Assembly: GCA_964487745.1 (NCBI GenBank)
Contig: CAZASG010000059.1
Span: 1 to 21,214 of the forward strand
DNA: 21,214 nucleotides
From: Desulfolinea sp964487745
GTDB taxonomy: Bacteria > Chloroflexota > Anaerolineae > Anaerolineales > Villigracilaceae
Reading direction: 5' to 3'
Translations under genes and position numbers: made by a program
Part shown: positions 6,989 to 12,983 of the stretch, one piece after another
Layout: each line of letters opens with the position of its first letter
How positions within the stretch are numbered: the first letter of the stretch is position 1
Notes under the pieces: generated by a model
The model's input: the letters and a program-made list of their open reading frames with translations, nothing else
Told to the model about the DNA's origin: nothing
Database searches by the model: none

Positions 6989-7237
6989 TTATCCTCCGCT
7001 CACGGGCGGGAAGAGGGCGACCTCCGCGCCTTCAGGAATAACTTCCTCGTCGAAGGCGAATTCGCGATTAATCGAAACTAGTGTGTGGTGCAGGGAGGCT
7101 TCCAGCGCGGGGATTTGGTCGATTAATAAATCTTTTAACTCGCCGACCGTCGCGCCGTTATTGAGTTTGATTTCAAGAGATGAGCGCCCCGCGCGGGTGC
7201 GGAAGGTGGCGAAGAAGAGGACCTTTACTTTGTGCAT
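6989..7237 (-). CDS. moaD: Molybdopterin synthase sulfur-carrier subunit
   Basis: 82 residues with a ubiquitin-like fold. MoaD carries sulfur as a C-terminal thiocarboxylate to MoaE. The protein begins VKVLFFATFRTRAG, has LEIKLNNGATVGELKDLL in the middle and ends in the required FPPVSGG, with the diglycine at 81-82. The ATG at 7237 has AGGTAG upstream on the minus strand. It lies 59 bp downstream of moaC with a REP-like repeat between them, and could be transcribed from the moaC promoter. Confidence 0.95.
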   Translation of the reverse strand: MHKVKVLFFATFRTRAGRSSLEIKLNNGATVGELKDLLIDQIPALEASLHHTLVSINREFAFDEEVIPEGAEVALFPPVSGG

Positions 7238-7256
7238 TTTTCTACCTATATTGATT

Positions 7257-7295
7257 TGTCATTGCGAGCGGAGCTTGCGGAGTGAAGCAATGACA
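7257..7295. repeat. REP-like palindromic repeat, copy 2
   Basis: TGTCATTGC (7257-7265) pairs with GCAATGACA (7287-7295), a 9-bp perfect outer stem with a 21-nt inner part containing a GCGGA-GCTT-GCGGA direct repeat. The first 12 bases match copy 1 (5671). It begins 1 bp after the moaC stop (7297-7299, minus strand) and lies upstream of moaD. Confidence 0.8.
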
Positions 7296-7296
7296 T

Positions 7297-7773
7297 TTAT
7301 GCATTGACCACGTCACCACTCAAGCCACCGTGCTTTTCCACGAGACGAATATTCTGGATAATCATTGTCTTTTCGGCGGCTTTTGCCATGTCGTAAATTG
7401 TCAGGGCGGCGACAGAGACAGCGGTGAGAGCTTCCATCTCGACCCCGGTTTTCCCGCGCAAGCGGGCGGAAGCGGTGATCTGCACGCCGGGAAGGGATTC
7501 GTCCAACTCGAATTCGACCGAGATGTGCGTGAGCGGCAGGGGATGACATAGCGGTATCAGGTTGGATGTCTGTTTTGCCCCGTTGATGCCCGCAATTTGG
7601 GCAACGGTCAAGACGTCGCCTTTTTTCATGGCGCCTGCGGCGATCAGGTCGAAGGTTTCCTTCTTCATTTTGATCTCGCCGCGCGCGATGGCAGTCCGCT
7701 CTGTATCCGGTTTTGCGCCCACGTCTACCATGTGGGCTTTGCCGGTTTCGTCTATATGGGTAAACTTTGTCAT
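7297..7773 (-). CDS. moaC: Cyclic pyranopterin monophosphate synthase
   Basis: 158 residues, typical MoaC length. It converts the GTP-derived cyclic nucleotide made by MoaA into cPMP. Key motifs: SNLIPLCHPLPLTH (70-83; H77), GKTGVEMEALTAVSVAALTI (107-126), YDMAK with D128 and K131 (the catalytic pair at the same numbers as in E. coli), and the end LVEKHGGLSGD. The usual Cys in the DMCK motif is Ala here (DMAK). The ATG at 7773 lies 7 nt after TATAAT, so the mRNA is probably leaderless. It diverges from scpA, 62 bp away. Confidence 0.96.
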   Translation of the reverse strand: MTKFTHIDETGKAHMVDVGAKPDTERTAIARGEIKMKKETFDLIAAGAMKKGDVLTVAQIAGINGAKQTSNLIPLCHPLPLTHISVEFELDESLPGVQITASARLRGKTGVEMEALTAVSVAALTIYDMAKAAEKTMIIQNIRLVEKHGGLSGDVVNA

Positions 7774-7780
7774 GTCGGCG

Positions 7781-7786
7781 ATTATA
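7781..7786 (-). promoter_or_regulatory. -10 box of moaC (leaderless type)
   Basis: Perfect TATAAT on the minus strand, 7 nt before the moaC ATG. The expected -35 position (about 7804-7809) overlaps that of the divergent scpA promoter. Confidence 0.6.
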
Positions 7787-7821
7787 CCGTAGGTGGCATC
7801 CGGGGAAAATGAGTAGTCTGT

Positions 7822-7827
7822 TATAAT
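7822..7827 (+). promoter_or_regulatory. -10 box of scpA (leaderless type)
   Basis: Perfect TATAAT, 8 nt before the scpA ATG at 7836; no ribosome site. The -35 region (about 7799-7804) is weak and overlaps the moaC promoter. Confidence 0.6.
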
Positions 7828-7835
7828 CCCGCTCT

Positions 7836-8615
7836 ATGGTAATCAGTATTGTCGAAAACCAAGCCAAAAAATATACAGTCAGCACGCCTGTTTTTGAAGG
7901 TCCGCTCGATCTTTTGCTCAGCCTGATCGAAAGCGCAGAACTGGATATTACGAGCGTTTCTTTGGCGTTGGTGACCGACCAATATCTCGAACGTATTCGT
8001 GGTTTGGAAAATAAAATGGATGCGGAAGAGATCTCTGCCTTTTTGGTGATCGCGGCGAAGTTGATCCAGATCAAATCGGAAGCCTTGCTGCCGAGACCCC
8101 CTGTCCGTGAAGCGGGCGAGGAAGACCCGGGCGAAGCCTTGGCACGCCAATTGCGACTCTACAAGAAGTTCAAGGAAATTGCGGGATGGATGAAGGAAAG
8201 GCAGGGGATGGATCTGCGCACCTACCTGCGGATCGCTGCCCCGCCCAAAATTGAAGCCCGTTTTGAGATGGGGGATGTGACCCTGGCGGATCTCATTTAT
8301 GCCGCCGAAACGATCTTTGCCCGCGAAGCGGAGAAAGCCGAGCTGGGAACAGTCATCCGTGCGCCGAAGGTGACTATCCGCGAGAAGGTGCAGCATATCG
8401 TCAAATTCTTGACCGCCGAAGAGCGAACCACTTTCCAGAAGATGATCGATGGGGCAAAAAGCCGCCTTGAAGTGGCAGTCACCTTTTTGGCCATGCTGGA
8501 ATTAATTAAACGCGACAGGATTTATGCTCATCAGGATGGATTATTTGGCGATATTCAAGTTGAGCGGATGGGGGAGTTTTATGAAGACGAGGAATTCGAT
8601 CTGGAGTTTGAATAA
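7836..8615 (+). CDS. scpA: Segregation and condensation protein A
   Basis: 259 residues. ScpA is the kleisin that bridges SMC heads and binds ScpB in chromosome condensation. The N-terminal signature VFEGPLDLLLSLIESAELDI (19-38) is clear, followed by AEEISAFLVIAAKLIQIKSE and a linker. The C-terminal winged-helix part contains ERTTFQKMIDGAKSRLEVAV and FLAMLELIKRDRI, ending in an acidic tail. The length is typical. scpB is not found downstream within the window, which is unusual because the pair often lies together. The ATG is the first base triplet after a -10 box plus 8 nt. Confidence 0.94.
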   Translation: MVISIVENQAKKYTVSTPVFEGPLDLLLSLIESAELDITSVSLALVTDQYLERIRGLENKMDAEEISAFLVIAAKLIQIKSEALLPRPPVREAGEEDPGEALARQLRLYKKFKEIAGWMKERQGMDLRTYLRIAAPPKIEARFEMGDVTLADLIYAAETIFAREAEKAELGTVIRAPKVTIREKVQHIVKFLTAEERTTFQKMIDGAKSRLEVAVTFLAMLELIKRDRIYAHQDGLFGDIQVERMGEFYEDEEFDLEFE

Positions 8616-8710
8616 CGTGCAAACTAAAAACGGCGGGTAAATGAAAATGGTAACGATGAAATATTCAGATGAAAAACAGTTCATGGGATACTGAATAAGC
8701 CTTTATAAAG

Positions 8711-8734
8711 AAATGTTTGCAAACGCAAACATTT
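8711..8734. repeat. Perfect 10-bp hairpin, first of a tandem pair
   Basis: AAATGTTTGC (8711-8720) and GCAAACATTT (8725-8734) around AAAC. It lies 8 bp before a larger hairpin in the convergent scpA-GNAT spacer. It may be part of a two-hairpin transcription end. Confidence 0.8.
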
Positions 8735-8742
8735 CTGATTAT

Positions 8743-8787
8743 CAAACTTTAAACCCAACGACCTTTGATCGTTGGGTTTAAAGTTTG
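8743..8787. repeat. Perfect 19-bp hairpin, second of a tandem pair
   Basis: Arms 8743-8761 and 8769-8787 are exact reverse complements with a 7-nt loop (CCTTTGA). It lies between the convergent scpA and GNAT genes and lacks a clean U-run on either strand. Use as a bidirectional terminator or mRNA-end stabiliser is possible. Confidence 0.85.
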
Positions 8788-8846
8788 TCAAATTTCAACT
8801 CAGACAAAAAACTGCCTCGACCATCTCTTTGTGCATAATAATCGCT

Positions 8847-9329
8847 TCAGGCAATCCCTGCAGCAGAGTTTGAATCCTCCATTTGCCAGATGAACCGTAC
8901 TTTGGCAAACGGGGTTGCTCCTAGGCGTTGATAAAAGCGAATTGCACCCTTGTTAAAATCGGGAGTCTGCCACTGTATATTTATACATTCACGTGCTTGC
9001 GCTATTTCGTATATCATTGACATGACTTCGCTGCCAAGTCCTTGATTACGTGCTTTGACGTTCAAATAGAGACAATCGAGATAAAGGTATGGCAGTGCGT
9101 TCCATGTGGAGAATTGCACCATGTAAGTTGCGTAACCTATAAGAGTTTTTTCGTCAGCAATTACTAGGCACTCCATAATCGGGGGATCACTGAAGAGCGC
9201 TTTTGATAATCTTTCCTCTTGTCCGTTGTCATTATATTCAACACCTTCATAGGATGCGTGCTCAGCACACAAAACTAATAGTTTTGGAATATCTCCAGGT
9301 AGGGCTGTGCGAAGGCAATAAGCGGACAA
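8847..9329 (-). CDS. GNAT family N-acetyltransferase
   Basis: 160 residues from a TTG at 9329. Acetyl-CoA-dependent N-acetyltransferase; the substrate is unknown. It begins with the GNAT-like YCLRTALPGDIPKLL; the central strand is YLYLDCLYLNVKARNQGLGS with the CoA-binding R/Q-x-x-G-x-G (RNQGLGS); the end has IQWQTPDFNKGAIRFYQRLG, the pattern of polyamine-type acetyltransferases. The TTG lies 1 nt after the TAA of the rhodanese gene (TAAcTTG), which fits translational coupling; no in-frame ATG exists near the expected N-terminus. A longer frame from another TTG at 9389 would overlap the rhodanese gene by about 59 bp and add non-GNAT residues, so it was not chosen. Confidence 0.85.
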   Translation of the reverse strand: MSAYCLRTALPGDIPKLLVLCAEHASYEGVEYNDNGQEERLSKALFSDPPIMECLVIADEKTLIGYATYMVQFSTWNALPYLYLDCLYLNVKARNQGLGSEVMSMIYEIAQARECINIQWQTPDFNKGAIRFYQRLGATPFAKVRFIWQMEDSNSAAGIA

Positions 9330-9330
9330 G

Positions 9331-9744
9331 TTACCATTCCCGGGTTGTAGGATACATCTCACGGTGTTCCCAGTATTCCATTCCTCCAAGCATCTCCTTT
9401 ACAGGAAACCCCAGTTTACTTAACTTCATTGCTGCTATTGTTGCACCATTGCAACCTGGGCCCCAACAATAGACAACAAAGATTGTGCCGGGGGCATATT
9501 CTGACATTGTGCGCTCATTGATGCGCGCATTAGGGATATTGATGGCTTGAGGAATATGACTCTTTGCATAGTGTTCAGGACTACGCACATCCACCAGCAC
9601 GAAGTTTGCGATTTCATGTTTTAAATCATGATAGACATCTGTGCAGTCAGTTTCGTAGCCTAGCTTTTTCGAAAAAAAGCGCTGGGCATCCTCGCTCTCT
9701 GCAGCGGGGGAGGCAAGTACCATAGATTTGTAAGTGATCGACAT
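9331..9744 (-). CDS. Rhodanese-like domain protein
   Basis: 137 residues, one rhodanese domain, cytoplasmic. Signatures are FVLVDVRSPEHYAKSHIPQA (48-67) and the active-site loop YCWGPGCNG (92-100), with C93 as the likely sulfur-carrying cysteine and a second Cys at 98; then ATIAAMKLSKLGFPVKEMLG and a conserved GGMEYW. The chosen ATG at 9744 has an AGGAG ribosome site at ideal distance; the frame remains open upstream to 9810 but without a ribosome site. It is followed by the coupled GNAT gene and diverges from a LysR regulator, the usual layout for a regulator and its target. Sulfur-transfer or detoxification work is likely but the substrate is unknown. Confidence 0.9.
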   Translation of the reverse strand: MSITYKSMVLASPAAESEDAQRFFSKKLGYETDCTDVYHDLKHEIANFVLVDVRSPEHYAKSHIPQAINIPNARINERTMSEYAPGTIFVVYCWGPGCNGATIAAMKLSKLGFPVKEMLGGMEYWEHREMYPTTREW

Positions 9745-9770
9745 ATTAATCTCCTTTTGTATCCAAGATA

Positions 9771-9796
9771 AGCTTATTAAAACAGGAAAATAAGCT
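9771..9796. promoter_or_regulatory. Candidate LysR operator
   Basis: Perfect 8-bp inverted repeat AGCTTATT / AATAAGCT (9771-9778, 9789-9796) with a 10-bp spacer. It contains the LysR-type T-N11-A pattern (T9777, A9789). It lies 27 bp upstream of the rhodanese start, within the divergent rhodanese-LysR promoter region. Confidence 0.55.
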
Positions 9797-9864
9797 GGCA
9801 GCGTAAGCATTTAGCGTATGCCTCGTTCGTGAAAAATGAATGAACATGATGCCTAAGTTGTTGC

Positions 9865-9870
9865 TATAAT
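9865..9870 (+). promoter_or_regulatory. -10 box of the LysR gene
   Basis: TATAAT, 25 nt before the ATG at 9896, with a GGAG ribosome site (9887-9890) between them. The -35 box is not obvious, which fits a regulated or weak promoter. Confidence 0.5.
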
Positions 9871-9895
9871 TGATTTTTCTCATTTTGGAGATCAC

Positions 9896-10768
9896 ATGGA
9901 ATTAAATCGCCTGTATACCTTTGTCGTTGTTGCTGAAGAAAAGAGTGTCACGAACGCTGCAAAACGGCTACACACCACACCATCATCAATTAGTATGCAT
10001 ATCAAGACTCTGGAAGAAGAACTGGGGGTTCAGTTATTTATTCGTACAACGCGCGGTATGCAAATTACGAAAAAAGGCTCGGCGTTACTTGAAAAAACAA
10101 TTCAAACGCTAAGTGCAGTCAATGATTTGGTGAATCAGGCTGCTGTGATGCAAGCAAGCCTTGTCGGGGAAGTCGCTCTTGGCATAAATGCCAAAAACGA
10201 GTTTTTGCAAATCCCACAGTTCGTCAAAGCTATGAGTAAAGATTATCCAAATATCAATTTGCGTATTGTCCACGAATCATCAGGGCGCATTCTTCAGCAA
10301 ATAATCCAGGAAAAGTTGTCGTTGGGGTTTGTGTGTGGGCCTGTTGATGACTCTCGTCTACATAGTTATCATCTACAAACCGTTTCGCTTTCCGTAGTTA
10401 TGCCCAAAATATGGGCAAAGGATACTGACGTGAACAACTGGGAAAAGTTGGCAAAACTCCCTTGGATATGTAATGATTATTATTGTCCATTCCAGAAAAT
10501 AATTGATAGCCATTTTAAAAGCTTAAATCTGCAATATTCAAAATTTGTCACGACTAATGACGATATGACCAAGGCTGAGCTTGTCGCATCGGGATTGGGT
10601 ATGACGCTACTAAAAACAGATGATGTGCAGAAACTGTCCTCAGATGGACTCGTTGCCATAGTTGACAACGCTGAGTTTTCATGTGATTTGTCCATCGTTT
10701 GTTTAGGTTATCGTCAGTTCGACCCATTGGTCCAGGCTACCCTAGAACATATTCGAAAAGCTTGGTAA
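9896..10768 (+). CDS. LysR family transcriptional regulator
   Basis: 290 residues, full length. The N-terminal winged helix-turn-helix is typical: ELNRLYTFVVVAEEKSVTNA, AAKRLHTTPSSISMHIKTLE and LGVQLFIRTTRGMQITKKG (to about residue 62), then a linker helix. The periplasmic-binding-like effector domain (about 92-285) contains GEVALGINAKNEFLQIPQF and ELVASGLGMTLLKTDDV. It diverges from the rhodanese-GNAT pair by 151 bp, with a T-N11-A inverted repeat between, so it most likely controls that pair and itself. The effector is unknown. AT-rich codon use like the rhodanese and GNAT genes suggests the three arrived together, perhaps from a proteobacterium (inference). Confidence 0.95.
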   Translation: MELNRLYTFVVVAEEKSVTNAAKRLHTTPSSISMHIKTLEEELGVQLFIRTTRGMQITKKGSALLEKTIQTLSAVNDLVNQAAVMQASLVGEVALGINAKNEFLQIPQFVKAMSKDYPNINLRIVHESSGRILQQIIQEKLSLGFVCGPVDDSRLHSYHLQTVSLSVVMPKIWAKDTDVNNWEKLAKLPWICNDYYCPFQKIIDSHFKSLNLQYSKFVTTNDDMTKAELVASGLGMTLLKTDDVQKLSSDGLVAIVDNAEFSCDLSIVCLGYRQFDPLVQATLEHIRKAW

Positions 10769-10867
10769 TTCTTCTGGACAAATAGATACCGTTTCAGATG
10801 CGTACCGACACTGAATGCCAAAATGAGAGAAGGGAAATACCTTTTCAATTGAAGCGAGATAAAAAAA

Positions 10868-11215
10868 CTAACCGGCTCTTTTTTTGTACCACAACAACCC
10901 CAACCCAGCCCCAATAGTATCAATCCCCACATCGATCAGTGTCGCACCGCGCCCGGACACGAATGACTGGTGAAACTCGTCCGATGCGGCGTAGAGAATA
11001 GCCAGCAGCCAGATCAATTTCCATTTACGAATATCCCCGCTAAAAGCATGCAGGTATGAAAGCGCGAGCAGGGCGTATCCCAGCATGTGAGCGCCTTTTT
11101 TGAAGAAAAGATCTGCCCAATTGAAGTTTGGCAGGCTATCAGCGGGGGTAGCAGAAAAAGCGAAAATGACCAGCATCAGAATGATCGCAGGAGCGTAACG
11201 TCCGATATTTTTCAT
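10868..11215 (-). CDS. VanZ-like family membrane protein
   Basis: 115 residues with about four hydrophobic segments (roughly 7-25, 43-60, 66-83, 93-110). The VanZ signature is clear: KKGAHMLGYALLALSYLHAF, then SDEFHQSFVSGRGATLIDVG followed by IDTIGAGLG. VanZ-like proteins are linked to low-level teicoplanin resistance in enterococci, but in most bacteria their function is unknown. The minus-strand ATG at 11215 has only a weak ribosome site. A terminator-like hairpin (11233-11273) separates it from the lipoprotein gene upstream, so it may have partial read-through or its own weak promoter. Confidence 0.9.
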   Translation of the reverse strand: MKNIGRYAPAIILMLVIFAFSATPADSLPNFNWADLFFKKGAHMLGYALLALSYLHAFSGDIRKWKLIWLLAILYAASDEFHQSFVSGRGATLIDVGIDTIGAGLGLLWYKKRAG

Positions 11216-11232
11216 AGATCGATCCCGAAAAT

Positions 11233-11273
11233 AAGAAAGCTGCCCAAAGCAATTTGCCTTGGGCAGCTTTCTT
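11233..11273 (-). terminator. Intrinsic terminator after the lipoprotein gene
   Basis: 15-bp perfect stem (11233-11247 with 11259-11273), 11-nt loop. On the minus strand it is followed by TATTTTC after a CTTTCTT arm end, a moderate U-rich tract. It lies between the lipoprotein stop and the VanZ-like start. Confidence 0.75.
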
Positions 11274-11291
11274 TGAGCGATTTCCTACCGA

Positions 11292-11738
11292 CTAAATATC
11301 TTCCAGGCGAATATTGACGTTCACGCCGCTATCCATGCTGAAGCCCTGAATAACGATCGCTTGCCCGCTTTCATGCCCGTCAAAGACGATGCTGAAGGCC
11401 GCATCTTCCACGTTGGTGATCGCTTCCCGTTCTGTATAGTCGGGGAATGCAAAACGATAAAAAGTTACCACGTCTGGGATGCTGAGCGTAGTCTGGAAAT
11501 TGATCGAACCGTTGCCTGTATCCATAACGCTGCCAGGGTCAACATCATCCGGAAGCGGGAAGTTGATCTCTACAATTGCGGGCTCCTCTTCTGCTGGCGC
11601 CGGAGCAGGTTCTTCAGCAGGCGGTGCTTCGGCAGGCACTTCAGCGGGCGGTGCAGGGGCATCACCACTGCCGCCACAGGCAGCTGTGAAAGCGAGGACA
11701 AAAATCATAACGATAAAAAGCGTGCGTTTGGTCTTCAT
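11292..11738 (-). CDS. Putative lipoprotein of unknown function
   Basis: 148 residues. The N-terminal signal (KTKR then a hydrophobic run) ends in the lipobox FTAAC, with C21 the lipidation site, so it should be anchored to the outside of the cytoplasmic membrane. Residues 26-52 are a Pro/Ala/Glu-rich linker of a type common in surface lipoproteins. The rest forms a small globular domain (VEINFPLPDDVDPGS..., SIPDVVTFYRFAFPDY..., FSIVFDGHESGQAIVIQGF), beta-rich and without a recognised family. The ATG has AGGAG upstream. It diverges from the RNA methyltransferase gene. Confidence 0.85.
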   Translation of the reverse strand: MKTKRTLFIVMIFVLAFTAACGGSGDAPAPPAEVPAEAPPAEEPAPAPAEEEPAIVEINFPLPDDVDPGSVMDTGNGSINFQTTLSIPDVVTFYRFAFPDYTEREAITNVEDAAFSIVFDGHESGQAIVIQGFSMDSGVNVNIRLEDI

Positions 11739-11789
11739 TTTTTCTCCTTGTATAAACAGTAGTCCTTATAGTTTACATCACTTTTGTTG

Positions 11790-11795
11790 TACAAT
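11790..11795 (+). promoter_or_regulatory. -10 box of the RNA methyltransferase gene (leaderless type)
   Basis: TACAAT ends 6 nt before the ATG at 11802. No ribosome site and no clear -35 box were seen. Confidence 0.5.
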
Positions 11796-11801
11796 CACCC
11801 C

Positions 11802-12596
11802 ATGTCTGAAAAAGAAATGCTTACTAGCGGCAACAACCCCCTTGTCAAAGAGTTCCGTGCTCTCAGCCAGAATAAGACTCGCAAGGAGAGTGGTCTCTTC
11901 CTTGTGGAGGGAATTCATCATGTCGGCGCGGCAGTCGAAGCGGATTGGGATGTGCAGACTCTCCTCTACGCCCCGGAATTGCTGACAAGCGAATACGCCC
12001 ATAGCCTTGTACAGGCTTCCGCTAAAAAAGGCATTCGTTGCCAGTCGGCATCTGCCGATATCTTCCGCTCCCTGGCAGGGAAGGAAAACCCGCAAGGGAT
12101 TCTTGCCTCCGTGCGCCAGCGTAACCAGACTCTTGCCGATCTGCAAAACTTCCGGCGTGGAGCCGCTGTCGTCGCCCCGCAGGACCCGGGCAATGTTGGC
12201 ACGATCCTGCGCACGCTGGATGCTGCCGGGGCAGACGGTTTAATCCTGTTGGATGGCGGTGTGGATATTTACCATCCCAAAGTGGTGCGAGCGAGCATGG
12301 GGGCAATGTTTTGGAAACCCATCGTACGTACCAGCTTCGATGATTTCCGTGCATGGACGCAAAAGAATAATTACAAACTTCTCGGCACATCCGCGCATGG
12401 AACGAGCGATTTCGCTGCGCTGAATTTGGACGATCAGAATTGGGTTTTGCTGCTGGGTTCTGAGCAAAAGGGGCTTTCACAGGAACAGATCGGCGCTTGC
12501 CATACGCTGCTCTCCCTCCCGATGCGGGGACGTGTTACCTCGCTCAATTTGGGGGTGGCGGCAGGGATTTTTCTTTATGGGTTGATGAGAAAGTAA
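11802..12596 (+). CDS. SpoU (TrmH) family RNA 2'-O-methyltransferase
   Basis: 264 residues. SAM-dependent ribose methylation of rRNA or tRNA. The N-terminal substrate-binding domain (NNPLVKEFRALSQNKTRKES then FLVEGIHHV) is followed by the knotted SPOUT domain with the three motifs: VVAPQDPGNVGTILRT, NWVLLLGSEQKGLS and LPMRGRVTSLNLGVAAGIFL. The layout resembles RlmB/TrmH-like 23S rRNA enzymes, but the target base cannot be read from sequence. An upstream in-frame TTG at 11784 was rejected because a TACAAT box lies between it and the ATG at 11802. Its stop is followed by a structured region and a bidirectional terminator. Confidence 0.93.
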   Translation: MSEKEMLTSGNNPLVKEFRALSQNKTRKESGLFLVEGIHHVGAAVEADWDVQTLLYAPELLTSEYAHSLVQASAKKGIRCQSASADIFRSLAGKENPQGILASVRQRNQTLADLQNFRRGAAVVAPQDPGNVGTILRTLDAAGADGLILLDGGVDIYHPKVVRASMGAMFWKPIVRTSFDDFRAWTQKNNYKLLGTSAHGTSDFAALNLDDQNWVLLLGSEQKGLSQEQIGACHTLLSLPMRGRVTSLNLGVAAGIFLYGLMRK

Positions 12597-12599
12597 AGG

Positions 12600-12657
12600 G
12601 TGTGCGTCGGACCAGTATCGACGGGAAGTTGCCCATCGGTTTGATGCGACGCACACT
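12600..12657. repeat. Imperfect long hairpin after the RNA methyltransferase gene
   Basis: The outer 10-bp stem is perfect (12600-12609 with 12648-12657), and an inner stem CGACGGG/CCCATCG has one mismatch. There is no U-run. It starts 4 bp after the stop codon. It may be an mRNA-end structure or an extragenic palindrome. Confidence 0.6.
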
Positions 12658-12676
12658 GAGAGTTTAGAAGATGCAA

Positions 12677-12705
12677 AAAACGCCGTACTATTTGTGCGGC
12701 GTTTT
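12677..12705. terminator. Bidirectional intrinsic terminator
   Basis: AAAACGCCG (12677-12685) pairs with CGGCGTTTT (12697-12705), extended by three inner pairs including one wobble. The minus strand ends in T6 and the plus strand in T4. It ends the rel-moeA-VKOR operon and probably also the convergent RNA methyltransferase transcript. Confidence 0.85.
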
Positions 12706-12745
12706 GATCTAGCGAGAGCAATTTGAAAGGCGGGCGTTCCGGCGT

Positions 12746-12970
12746 TTAGACTTCGTCCAGCCAATCATCAGTGTCTTCATTTTTATCTATATCTTCCGTA
12801 TTCCAACCATCGTAACCTTCATCTTCTTCCCAATCATCATCCAGCGATTCATCCCCCAAGGGTACGTAGGTTGCGCATCCCAGATCGGGATCGATCTCAA
12901 CAGAAGGAGCGGTACAGTAATTGTCGTCGAGGAAATTGCAGTCTATGTAAAGGCAACGAATGCGCGTCAT
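12746..12970 (-). CDS. Small DUF1540-like Cys protein with acidic tail
   Basis: 74 residues. The N-terminal half holds four cysteines (C6, C11, C19, C32) in the pattern C-x4-C-x7-C-T-A-P-x-x-E-I ... C-A-T-Y, resembling DUF1540 metal-binding domains. The C-terminal half (about 40-74) is strongly acidic (DDDWEEDEG, TEDIDKNEDTDDWLDE) and probably disordered. The ATG has an excellent ribosome site (AGGAGG), and the gene is 13 bp after the VKOR stop, the last of a four-gene operon. The four cysteines could bind a metal or be a substrate of the VKOR disulfide system next door; this is inference. Family assignment is tentative. Confidence 0.8.
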   Translation of the reverse strand: MTRIRCLYIDCNFLDDNYCTAPSVEIDPDLGCATYVPLGDESLDDDWEEDEGYDGWNTEDIDKNEDTDDWLDEV

Positions 12971-12983
12971 AGAAACCTCCTGA

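Noticed and set aside
7313..8074. A 253-residue open frame on the minus strand across moaC and scpA
   Set aside because: It lies in other frames over two well-identified genes and its Arg/His-rich composition is that of a shadow frame.
9331..9810. Longer rhodanese-like gene starting at 9810
   Set aside because: The ATG at 9744 has an ideal AGGAG site, while the upstream 22 residues have none and do not look like the family N-terminus.
10855..10895. Terminator between LysR and the VanZ-like gene
   Set aside because: An A7/T7 repeat flanks ACTAACCGGCTC, but the stem would be almost only A-T pairs and lies partly in the VanZ-like coding region, so it is not convincing.
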